Shown here in pieces: positions 7,996-14,318 of a stretch of DNA of 47,153 nucleotides. The stretch comes from Lachnospiraceae bacterium. GTDB lineage: Bacteria > Bacillota > Clostridia > Lachnospirales > Lachnospiraceae. The translations under genes and the position numbers were made by a program. Each line of letters opens with the position of its first letter. Position 1 is the first letter of the stretch. The notes beneath the pieces were generated by a model that saw only the letters and a program-made list of their open reading frames with translations, had not been told where the DNA came from and ran no database searches. The stretch is taken from positions 1 through 47,153 of the forward strand of contig JAFQLS010000001.1 in assembly GCA_017396555.1 (NCBI GenBank). Reading direction: 5' to 3'.

Positions 7996-8694
7996 ATGAA
8001 TACAGACACTGAAAAACTCATCAATAAAATTTTAGAACAAACCATACTCATTGATAGTGATGATATTCCGGCGATTGATCTATATATGGATCAGGTAACA
8101 ACATTTATGGACAAGCACCTTGGTTCAAGCAAACGATTTGACGAAGATAAGATTATCACTAAGACAATGATTAACAATTACGCCAAGAACGAATTAATTC
8201 CTTCTCCCGAGAAGAAGAAATATTCAAAAGAGCATATTCTTATGCTGATTTTTATTTATTATTTCAAGAATATTTTATCCATTAATGATATCAAAACTTT
8301 GCTTAAGCCTATAAGCGAATTGCATTTTGGCTCAACCAAATATACTTCTCTTGAAGATATTTATAACGAAATAACAACCCTTGAAATGGATAATATGGAC
8401 ACACTTAAGAATGATATTTTGAATTCTGTTAATTTGTGCGATAATCTTTTCTCAAACTGTAAGAATTCAGAAAAAGATTTTCTTAAGCAGTTTTCTCTGA
8501 TTTCTTATTTGTGTTTTGACATATATATCAAGAAACAAATTATCGAAAACATTATTGATGGAATAAACGAGGAAGACGCTAAAGCAAAGGCTAAAGCAAA
8601 AAGAGAAGCCGCCGCCAAAGCAAAGGCTAAAAAGGAAGCTAAAAAAGAGGCAAAAAAGGAAACAAAGCCTGAAAACAGAACCGACCTAATGTAA
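7996..8694 (+). CDS. DUF1836 domain protein with a Lys/Ala-rich tail
   Basis: 232 residues from the ATG at 7996, which has AAAGGAT upstream; the ATG at 7966 in the same frame has none. The main part (about 45-185) fits the DUF1836 family (Bacillus YkrK type), which has an N-terminal MerR-like winged helix with the usual KYSKEHILMLIFIYYFKNILS segment. These proteins are thought to be regulators, but none of the targets is known to me. The last 40 residues are almost only Lys, Ala and Glu (KAKAK, KKEAKKEAKKE), a basic helix that could bind nucleic acid. It is single and divergent from pspA. Its original terminator has been split by the insertion element that follows. Confidence 0.78.
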   Translation: MNTDTEKLINKILEQTILIDSDDIPAIDLYMDQVTTFMDKHLGSSKRFDEDKIITKTMINNYAKNELIPSPEKKKYSKEHILMLIFIYYFKNILSINDIKTLLKPISELHFGSTKYTSLEDIYNEITTLEMDNMDTLKNDILNSVNLCDNLFSNCKNSEKDFLKQFSLISYLCFDIYIKKQIIENIIDGINEEDAKAKAKAKREAAAKAKAKKEAKKEAKKETKPENRTDLM

Positions 8695-8714
8695 ATTTAA
8701 AAATACTTATTATT

Positions 8715-8732
8715 AAAAAAGGGAACATTAGT
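8715..8732. terminator. Left half of a split bidirectional terminator, with target-site duplication
   Basis: A6-GGG followed by AACATTAGT (8724-8732). The same nine bases stand at the other side of the element (12425-12433), followed by CCCC-T7. Joined, they give a stem A6G3/C3T6 around a 10-base loop, lying between the convergent DUF1836 and substrate-binding protein genes. Confidence 0.75.
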
Positions 8733-8750
8733 CCAATGTCATTTAGTTAA
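8733..8750 (+). repeat. Left terminal inverted repeat of the insertion element
   Basis: CCAATGTCATTTAGTTAA, an exact reverse complement of the right end. After a 2-base gap the similarity continues for about six bases (TTTCAA). Confidence 0.88.
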
Positions 8751-8765
8751 GGTTTCAAGAAAACA

Positions 8766-8804
8766 CACCCGTCCACTTAATCAAAAGTGAACGGGTGCTT
8801 TTTT
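8766..8804 (+). terminator. Inward-facing terminator at the left end of the element
   Basis: A 13-bp stem with one mismatch (8766-8778 with 8785-8797), a 6-base loop and then CTTTTTTG on the plus strand. It stops transcripts entering the element from the DUF1836 gene, which has lost its own terminator. It may also help end the cargo transcript on the other strand. Confidence 0.72.
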
Positions 8805-8886
8805 GCCATTTCGACAAATTAGAATTTGACGCTCCGTCAAACTGAAAGTTTCGAGTGCTTTGTAGCACATGAATTATCATTACAAA

Positions 8887-9327
8887 TCAAGTCATATTAT
8901 TTATAAATCCCGAAAAATTCTCACTTACTTTCAGATATGCATCTTCAGGATTTTCTTCATCTATACAATCGCTCATAAAATAGTAAATGCAACCATAATC
9001 ATAAGTTCTTGTACTAAAGCAGAATGTTTCTCCTCCCTCATCATATCCAAAAGGAATAAACCCTTTTATCCACCAACTCTCAGCATTAACATTCTTTAAT
9101 GCTTTCTCAAATTTATTATTCACAGGATAGAAACCATGAAATCTCGTACTACTTTTCCAATCTCCATCTTGTAAACAAACTTCTCTTTTTTTCAGTTTTC
9201 CACCATTATATTGTGTATAAAAACTTTTAAATTCATCAGGAAATATAAAACCATATTCCTGTTCAAGCTTTATTAAATCATCTAATAAAGCCTTTTCGCA
9301 ATCAGATATTATTTCATTAGTAAACAT
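8887..9327 (-). CDS. SMI1/KNR4 (SUKH) family protein, probable orphan immunity protein
   Basis: 146 residues matching the SUKH-1 pattern: LEQEYGFIFPDEFKSFYTQYNGG near the start, a PFGYDEGGETFCFSTR-like middle and a C-terminal helix (FSGFINNM). In bacteria this superfamily mainly provides immunity proteins that neutralise contact-dependent or polymorphic toxins; a few have other roles. No toxin gene is nearby. Start ATG has AAAGAGA upstream. It is the last of three cargo genes of the insertion element; small hairpins (8825-8841, 8855-8868) follow its stop. Codon use is AT-rich like the host genes and unlike the transposase. Confident family, inferred role. Confidence 0.82.
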   Translation of the reverse strand: MFTNEIISDCEKALLDDLIKLEQEYGFIFPDEFKSFYTQYNGGKLKKREVCLQDGDWKSSTRFHGFYPVNNKFEKALKNVNAESWWIKGFIPFGYDEGGETFCFSTRTYDYGCIYYFMSDCIDEENPEDAYLKVSENFSGFINNMT

Positions 9328-9378
9328 TGTTATTCTCTTTCAACTTCATGTAGGCTTTCGGACTCATCTGAATCTCAT

Positions 9379-9693
9379 TCAATTCTTTTTGTTTAAGAAA
9401 TTATCAAACCTTTTTTCCAGTATCTCTCTGAATTCAATATTATTACATTTCGCAATAAGGTTTGTATACCTCTCTATATCATAAAAATCAACACTTTCGA
9501 TTGCATGTAATAATGCCCAATTCAAATCGTCACAATCATCTGAAAACATCGAAACTATCAATTCTGCTTCATCATATGTAAGAGGTTCCTCATTTTGCAA
9601 CAACAAATCATACTGATTAAAAAGTTCATTTGTCATATCATTATCATTTGGAATCTTCCCTAATTCAACAAATTCAGTAATACTTTTTTTCAC
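9379..9693 (-). CDS. Small acidic protein, possible immunity protein (Imm30-like)
   Basis: 104 residues beginning at GTG 9693, with GGAGG seven bases upstream. It is strongly acidic and entirely helical in appearance. A segment around residues 43-75 (ELIVSMFSDDCDDLNWALLHAIESVDF) has the look of small immunity proteins of the Imm30 type from polymorphic-toxin loci, which often sit next to SUKH genes. The resemblance is by eye only and should be treated as a suggestion. It lies between the zinc-ribbon and SUKH cargo genes, 51 bases before the SUKH start, and is probably in the same transcript. Confidence 0.5.
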   Translation of the reverse strand: MKKSITEFVELGKIPNDNDMTNELFNQYDLLLQNEEPLTYDEAELIVSMFSDDCDDLNWALLHAIESVDFYDIERYTNLIAKCNNIEFREILEKRFDNFLNKKN

Positions 9694-9741
9694 TTGCTTT
9701 CCTCCACAAACTTCAAAGTTTCTGTTCCCTACAAATTGGAA

Positions 9742-9963
9742 TTACTTAGCCTTTTTTGCGTAATCTAAAATAATCTTTTTACATCTTGGACAATGGTAGG
9801 CTGCACATGTTGTTGTTAAGCGACTTTGTGAAGGGACGGTAAACTCTCCAATCGATTTGTTCGGCCAAAACTGAACCTTGTGTGGTTCTATTGAAAAAAT
9901 GGTATCTCTAGCACTCTGAATATATCCGTCTTTCATTTCGCTGTTGCAATATGGACACTTCAT
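9742..9963 (-). CDS. Small zinc-ribbon protein (PF20097/DUF6487-like)
   Basis: 73 residues from ATG 9963 (AAGGAG about 10 bases upstream); a start at 9990 would add nine residues without a site. Ligands of a zinc ribbon are C3/C6 at the start and C58/C61 near the end (CPYC, CPRC), with a beta-rich stretch between them containing several Trp/Phe/Pro. The pattern, including GYIQSARD and the closing CKKIILDY, matches a family of short proteins of unknown function common in Firmicutes. It is the first of three cargo genes and lies directly behind the cargo promoter. Confidence 0.7.
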   Translation of the reverse strand: MKCPYCNSEMKDGYIQSARDTIFSIEPHKVQFWPNKSIGEFTVPSQSRLTTTCAAYHCPRCKKIILDYAKKAK

Positions 9964-10027
9964 ACAATCACACTCCTTCATCAACTTCAAATTTGTCTAA
10001 CTGTTTCATAAATTTGTTAATATCTAC

Positions 10028-10056
10028 AGTGTACAGTTACTGTACGCCTGTGTCAA
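10028..10056 (-). promoter_or_regulatory. Cargo promoter with an embedded 15-bp palindromic operator
   Basis: Minus strand: perfect -35 TTGACA (10051-10056), 17-base spacer, -10 TACACT (10028-10033). A perfect palindrome GTACAGT-T-ACTGTAC (10031-10045) covers the -10 and most of the spacer, the usual place for a repressor site. Transcription would start about 58 bases before the zinc-ribbon gene. The regulator is not identifiable; none is encoded in the element. Confidence 0.62.
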
Positions 10057-10076
10057 CTAAAATGCTCTTATATTTC

Positions 10077-10493
10077 AAATTATCAACTAGTCTGCACAAT
10101 GGATGAAAAATCCGTGCAAAATTGCAAAATACCGAAAAATCCCAAAATCTTAACTCGTCTGTTTAACGCATAGAAAATTTAATGAATTTACCAAAAATGC
10201 GGAAACTCCTAATTTTTGGTAAATTCTCACTAGTCGCAGAAATGTATCAAAAAGTTGCCCATTTTTATTAAACTGGCGATAGTGACAAATTTTCATACGC
10301 CTATGTCCGCCTAAACTTAATGGCACATTATATATGTGCAATCTGCTAAAGAGTGGGGGTATCAGAAAAGCGGTCATTCCATTTTAGGATGCTTTATTGA
10401 TACTAGTTGGAAAAACTACAACAGCACTCTGTTTTAGCTTGAATGGAAATACCATTTACTTTTTTATACATTTCAGCGACTAGTTGATAAATT
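10077..10493. repeat. Spacer with three related repeats, two forming a long inverted pair
   Basis: Between cargo and transposase, 680 bases hold no convincing gene. A motif built on ACTAGTC occurs as copy A (from 10077, plus), copy B (10229-10255, plus) and copy C (10458-10484, minus). B and C agree at 25 of 27 positions as an inverted repeat. A and C share the 13-mer TTATCAACTAGTC (10080-10092) / GACTAGTTGATAA (10478-10490). This looks like a decayed small inverted-repeat element or repeated binding sites. Confidence 0.65.
10184..10226. repeat. Perfect 15-bp inverted repeat (strong hairpin)
   Basis: GAATTTACCAAAAAT (10184-10198) pairs exactly with 10212-10226 around a 13-base loop. No run of T follows on either strand, so it is not an ordinary terminator. 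It sits in the spacer between cargo and transposase and touches repeat copy B. Confidence 0.75.
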
Positions 10494-10600
10494 ATTATAG
10501 ACTTTCACTGTTTTTGCGTTTTTTACCCTCTGTTAAGTTTATGTAAAGCATTCTTTTTTGAAAAACCTTGTTTTCGCATCAAAAAAGCATGTTTTCACAG

Positions 10601-10646
10601 AAAAAATATGAAACAGGGCAGAAGTGTTCATATTCTGCCCCGTTTC
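10601..10646 (-). terminator. Transposase terminator
   Basis: A 14-bp stem with one mismatch (10610-10623 with 10633-10646), then T6 on the minus strand, 25 bases after the transposase stop. The other strand also ends in T5, so it may work both ways. It separates transposase and cargo transcription. Confidence 0.7.
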
Positions 10647-10671
10647 TTTTTCGTCAGATTTTTATGCGATA

Positions 10672-12000
10672 TTATGCCGACACTCTGTAAATGAAACCGA
10701 CAAATGTTTTCGCTTTTATGTTTCGTTCATCCCGTCTTCCCGGTCGGACGGGTTCGGTATACCTCGCAATATCCTGCAACAGTTTCTTTACGTCCGCATC
10801 TTTGGTGCGGAAGAATTGCCTGCAGATATGTATCGCCATAGTCATATTCACTTTGTATTCGTGAATATTTGCGTCATTTTTCCGAACAACAACCTCATTG
10901 ACAATGCGGCTGCAGAAGTTTGACATAATCATTGCAGAAAATATCTCCTGCCTTACAAAATCATCCTTTTTGCCGTGTAAATTCACTAAACCGATACCGT
11001 ATTTCAACTCACGGAACGCCGTTTCAATTCCCCAGCGGGCGTGATATAATTCCTTGATTTCCGCAAGGGTAATACTTCTGGGAAGACTTGTCGCCAGTGT
11101 TTCATATTCTCCCGTATCCAACTTGAACCGCACCACACGGATTTTCATGGGATAAGGAGATGGAAAATCCCAACGTCCTGCTCTTGTTTTACTGCTGTAT
11201 ATTCGGTCTTCCTTTTTGCGTGTCTGTAATAGAATGTAACCATTTTCCTTATCCTCTTTCGTTTGAGTCGTAGTAATGTTAAATGATACATCCGTGTCCA
11301 GTTCCGTCATTGGCAGTTTTCCGATTTCACGCATCGCCGTTCTGTCCTGCTTTACTCTTATTAGAAAGTCTGTATTTGGAGTATTCTGTATGTGGGCGAA
11401 TACGTTGTATGATTCGTAACCTCTGTCGGCAACAATTAATGTTTTCTCCTTAAAATCATACCATTTCATCATAAATAACAGTGCGCCTACCTCGTCTTGC
11501 TGAGGTTGCGGTTGTATTACACAATGCTGATAAGTCTTATTTAGCACATCATATAAGGGATTGACGTGCAGTTGGTTATATCCTTTGGGTGTGCTGTTGT
11601 TTATTACGAAGCTGTCCGATTTCGGATTGCGTGCCATGTTTATGGTAGTGCCGTCTATTGCAAGAACCCGATACCCCTTATAAGTCTTTGTGTCCTTACA
11701 CTTGGAATTGTAATTCTCGAAGATTTCTTCCATAACCGTCCATGGAATTTTATCCCGCTGTTGCACAAATGCCGATGCAGAAACAGATACTCCTGCATCG
11801 TATAATTCCTTTTTCAAACTTCCGCCCTGCATGGAAAGCAGAAGATTTATCACAGTTTCCATTGTCAGTACCCGTTTCCGTGAGAAATCGGGATTGTGAT
11901 TGTTTATGTGGTAGTTTTCCTTAAAATCGGAAACTACCTCTTGTATTGCGCTGTCAAGGTTTTCCTTAAGCACATTCGGAGTAGAGTTTACAATTCTCAT
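10672..12000 (-). CDS. IS4-family DDE transposase
   Basis: 442 residues. The three catalytic acids are D116 (in AIDGTT), D192 (in VADRGYES) and E326, the last in the family's Y-(2)R-(3)E-(6)K signature (Y319, R322, E326, K333). An N-terminal helical DNA-binding part (about 1-95) precedes the RNase H-like core, which has the usual beta-rich insertion between the second D and the E. The frame is intact, so the element may still be active. ATG 12000 has GAGGAT eight bases upstream. The leader is about 245 bases long, with -10 TATAAT at 12252-12257 but no clear -35. G+C is visibly higher than in all neighbours, a sign of transfer. Confidence 0.93.
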   Translation of the reverse strand: MRIVNSTPNVLKENLDSAIQEVVSDFKENYHINNHNPDFSRKRVLTMETVINLLLSMQGGSLKKELYDAGVSVSASAFVQQRDKIPWTVMEEIFENYNSKCKDTKTYKGYRVLAIDGTTINMARNPKSDSFVINNSTPKGYNQLHVNPLYDVLNKTYQHCVIQPQPQQDEVGALLFMMKWYDFKEKTLIVADRGYESYNVFAHIQNTPNTDFLIRVKQDRTAMREIGKLPMTELDTDVSFNITTTQTKEDKENGYILLQTRKKEDRIYSSKTRAGRWDFPSPYPMKIRVVRFKLDTGEYETLATSLPRSITLAEIKELYHARWGIETAFRELKYGIGLVNLHGKKDDFVRQEIFSAMIMSNFCSRIVNEVVVRKNDANIHEYKVNMTMAIHICRQFFRTKDADVKKLLQDIARYTEPVRPGRRDERNIKAKTFVGFIYRVSA

Positions 12001-12257
12001 ATCTTTATCCTCATTTCGTTAGTAGTTAAAAATGGGCATAAAAAAACAAGATAATAAACCCCTTTTGAAAGGAGTATACATATCCTGTGGTGTAAGTTTT
12101 ACTATTCTCTCTCTAAACTGTAACTTTTGTGCTTTCTCTACTAACTCAAATAAACTCTACTAAAATATTCTTGCTGTTGCGTTCTCTCTATTCTCTCTGT
12201 GTTCTATGATTTCTCTCTGTTGCGCCTAAACTTAACACTGCCCACATTTATATTATA
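12001..12257 (-). promoter_or_regulatory. Long transposase leader with repeated AGAGAGAA motifs
   Basis: From the -10 TATAAT (12252-12257) to the ATG lie about 245 untranslated bases. On the transcript, AGAGAGAA occurs near 12218, 12198, 12189 and 12114. A short stem (CTCCTTT/AAAGGGG type) at about 12060-12075 is followed 12 bases later by seven T, too far for a standard terminator. Such leaders may limit transposase expression; the mechanism is not visible. Confidence 0.45.
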
Positions 12258-12352
12258 CACCATTTTTATCCAAAAAGGGCAGATTTTATCAAAAAATCTA
12301 TAAATTCGGAAATGGGATTTTTTCTTAACTAAACAGATATTTTTGAACAGAC

Positions 12353-12391
12353 AAAAAGTTAAGGAGCAAATCCGAAGATTTACCCCTTAAC
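12353..12391 (-). terminator. Inward-facing terminator at the right end of the element
   Basis: A 15-bp stem (two wobble or mismatched pairs) closes on a C(TTCG)G tetraloop on the minus strand and is followed by T5. It lies inside the right end but upstream of the transposase promoter, so it blocks transcripts coming from the substrate-binding protein gene. Confidence 0.7.
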
Positions 12392-12406
12392 TTAATGATT
12401 TTGAAA

Positions 12407-12424
12407 TTAACTAAATGACATTGG
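12407..12424 (-). repeat. Right terminal inverted repeat of the insertion element
   Basis: TTAACTAAATGACATTGG, the exact reverse complement of 8733-8750. A partial internal copy (CTTAACTAAAC) stands at 12324-12334 and may be a second transposase contact. Confidence 0.88.
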
Positions 12425-12444
12425 AACATTAGTCCCCTTTTTTT
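12425..12444. terminator. Right half of the split terminator, with target-site duplication
   Basis: AACATTAGT (12425-12433), then CCCC and seven T, completing the hairpin begun at 8715. It ends at the stop codon of the substrate-binding protein gene. Each convergent gene keeps only half of the hairpin. Confidence 0.72.
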
Positions 12445-13446
12445 CTATTTGATAGCTTCTTTTGCAATTTTTGTATCTACAAGTTTTTCATATAACACTC
12501 TTTCTTTCAGCTGTCCTGCATCTTCCAAAACATCCTGCAATAATTCAAAGCTTTCCTGTGTAAAAATCACATTTTCCTTCCATGTGTCCTGATTCTTATA
12601 TCTATCTATAATTCGCACAAGGCTTTCCTTATCTGTTTCCTTAAATTGCGGCTTAATGATATCTGCAATTTCCTCAGAATCATGAGAATTTACATAATCA
12701 AGTCCTTTTTGAATAGCTTTTGTAAACTTTAATATAATATCTTCATTTTCTTCAAGATAACTTTTCTTTGCACAGTATGCAGTATATGGTATATATCCAC
12801 TATCCTCTCCGAGAGAAGCCACTACTTTCCCCTCGTTTTGATTCTCAAGCGAATCAGCAAAAGGTTCAAACTCTACAGTATAATCTCCCTGACCATTTGC
12901 AAATGCAGATGCCGTAAGTCCAAAATTAATATTCTGAACAATTTCCAAATCCTTCTTAGGATCAATTCCATTTTTCTTTAAAATATATTCAAATACCATT
13001 TGTGGCATTCCACCTTCTCTGCCTCCAAGCACTGTCTTACCCTTTAGGTCTTCCCATTTAAAATCTTCATCTGCTTCTCTGCCCACAAGAAAATTTCCTG
13101 CTCTTTGTGTCAATCCTGCGAAATTTACTGCGTAATCCTTTTCGCCTTCCTGGTAAACATATATTGATGCCTCTGAACCCATAAATCCCACATCTGCATC
13201 TCCTGATAGCAATGAAGTCATAACTTTATCCGCTCCACCGGCATTTACTAATTTAATATCAAGTCCTTCTTCCTCAAAATATCCTTTTTCAATAGCAACA
13301 TACTGTGGTGCGTAAAATATCGAATGTGCAACTTCACTAAGAGTGACCTTAGTCAACTCAGAATCTGATTTGTCACATCCAAAACAGCTTACGACCAGCA
13401 TAGTTGTAACCATTCCGGCTAAAATTCTTTTAAAATCTTTTTTCAT
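12445..13446 (-). CDS. ABC transporter substrate-binding lipoprotein (SsuA/THI5-like)
   Basis: 333 residues from ATG 13446 (GAAAGTGAT upstream); the GTG at 13455 lacks a site. A lipoprotein signal peptide leads to C21 or C24 (VVSCFGC), so it should be anchored outside the membrane. The mature part is a type II periplasmic-binding fold: SIFYAPQYVAIEKGYFEEEGLDI near the start, SGDADVGFMGSEA and DLKGKTVLGGREGGMPQM, typical of the NMT1/THI5/SsuA group that binds pyrimidines, sulfonates, nitrate or similar small molecules. The ligand cannot be told. No permease or ATPase gene is adjacent, so it must work with a transporter encoded elsewhere or is a leftover. Its 3' terminator is disrupted by the insertion element. 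Confidence 0.85.
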   Translation of the reverse strand: MKKDFKRILAGMVTTMLVVSCFGCDKSDSELTKVTLSEVAHSIFYAPQYVAIEKGYFEEEGLDIKLVNAGGADKVMTSLLSGDADVGFMGSEASIYVYQEGEKDYAVNFAGLTQRAGNFLVGREADEDFKWEDLKGKTVLGGREGGMPQMVFEYILKKNGIDPKKDLEIVQNINFGLTASAFANGQGDYTVEFEPFADSLENQNEGKVVASLGEDSGYIPYTAYCAKKSYLEENEDIILKFTKAIQKGLDYVNSHDSEEIADIIKPQFKETDKESLVRIIDRYKNQDTWKENVIFTQESFELLQDVLEDAGQLKERVLYEKLVDTKIAKEAIK

Positions 13447-13481
13447 ATCAATCACTTTCTATGTTTTTACTTATGATATTT

Positions 13482-13511
13482 ATATGTAATTACAAAAAAA
13501 ACGTTACATAT
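13482..13511. repeat. 8-bp inverted repeat between divergent genes
   Basis: ATATGTAA (13482-13489) and TTACATAT (13504-13511) are exact inverse copies 14 bases apart, in the divergent gap before the substrate-binding protein and PHP genes. The centre-to-centre distance of 22 bases, two turns of helix, would suit a dimeric repressor. Confidence 0.4.
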
Positions 13512-13523
13512 TTGATTTTCTTA

Positions 13524-13552
13524 TTGGAATTAATACTTTAATGTGTTAATAT
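13524..13552 (+). promoter_or_regulatory. Probable promoter of the PHP phosphatase gene
   Basis: TTGGAA, 17 bases, TAATAT; four of six matches in each box. The transcript would start about 27 bases before the start codon. Confidence 0.4.
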
Positions 13553-13585
13553 ATGAATATACTGTTTATGAAAGAGGTTGATTAA

Positions 13586-14314
13586 ATGAATTATGTGGCT
13601 GATATGCACACCCACACAATAGCCAGCGGTCATGCCTACAATACAATAACCGAAATGGCTAAAGCTGCAGCAGATGTCGGTCTTAAATTATTAGGCATTA
13701 CTGAGCATGCAGTTTCTATGCCGGGCACCTGTCATAATTTTTATTTCCAAAACCTCAAGATGGTAAAACGCGAGTTGTTTGATGTTGAATTAGCTCTGGG
13801 GGTTGAACTTAATATTATTGATTATGATGGTAATGTCGATATGGAACAATCACTTCTAAGTCAAATGGACGTAGCAATTGCAAGTATCCATACCGGAATA
13901 AAATACGAAGCAGGTAGCATCACCCAGAATACTAATGCCATTCTGCAAGCCATGAAAAATCCTTATATTAATATTATAGGTCATCCCGACGACAGCCGGG
14001 TACCTATGGATTACAAGGAATTAGTACTGGCTTCAAGAGAGTTTAACACACTTTTAGAGATAAATAATAATTCTCTTACCCCCGGAGGATGGCGTGTTAA
14101 TCCATATGAAAATGATAAGCATATCCTTGAACTGTGTGCTGAAAATAATATTCCGATTATTATAGGAAGTGATGCACATTCCTTTGACAAAGTAGGCTGT
14201 CATGACTATGCAATCAAACTTATTGATGAACTTCATTTTCCACAGGAACTCATTGCTAATTATAACATTAAATTAATAAAAAAATATATAAATAAATATA
14301 GAAAGGAATGTTAA
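13586..14314 (+). CDS. PHP-domain phosphatase (YcdX family)
   Basis: 242 residues. Metal-binding motifs of a PHP phosphoesterase are in order: HTHTIASGHAY (H8, H10), GITEHA, GVELNI (Glu ligand), ASIHTG, IIGHPDD, LEINNNS and GSDAHS near residues 195-200. The family binds three metals, often zinc, and hydrolyses phosphate monoesters; the natural substrate is unknown. AGAGGTTGATTAA precedes the ATG. It is followed after four bases by a TrpR-like regulator gene, a pairing suggesting one transcript. Length is usual for the family. Confidence 0.9.
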   Translation: MNYVADMHTHTIASGHAYNTITEMAKAAADVGLKLLGITEHAVSMPGTCHNFYFQNLKMVKRELFDVELALGVELNIIDYDGNVDMEQSLLSQMDVAIASIHTGIKYEAGSITQNTNAILQAMKNPYINIIGHPDDSRVPMDYKELVLASREFNTLLEINNNSLTPGGWRVNPYENDKHILELCAENNIPIIIGSDAHSFDKVGCHDYAIKLIDELHFPQELIANYNIKLIKKYINKYRKEC

Positions 14315-14318
14315 TATT

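Larger units (their letters stand above)
8733..12424. mobile_element. IS4-type insertion element carrying three cargo genes
   Basis: The element is bounded by perfect 18-bp inverted repeats (8733-8750, 12407-12424) and a 9-bp direct repeat AACATTAGT outside them. Because GG/CC also flank the repeat, the duplication could be read as 11 or 13 bp with the ends moved inwards by one or two bases. At about 3.69 kb it is more than twice the size of a plain IS4-family member. On the minus strand it holds a DDE transposase (10672-12000) and, downstream, a zinc-ribbon protein, a possible immunity protein and a SUKH protein. Terminators facing inwards lie just inside both ends. The transposase is clearly richer in G+C than the cargo and the host genes, which suggests the parts have different origins. 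Matching ends and duplication show that the whole unit moved together. Confidence 0.88.

Noticed and set aside
10150-10377. 75-residue minus-strand frame in the element's spacer
   Set aside because: It runs through the perfect hairpin and repeat copies, has no ribosome binding site and a composition unlike real proteins; more likely chance.
10380-10470. GTTTTAG-containing stretch as a CRISPR repeat or tracrRNA relic
   Set aside because: Only a few bases match; no repeated unit, spacer or cas gene is nearby.
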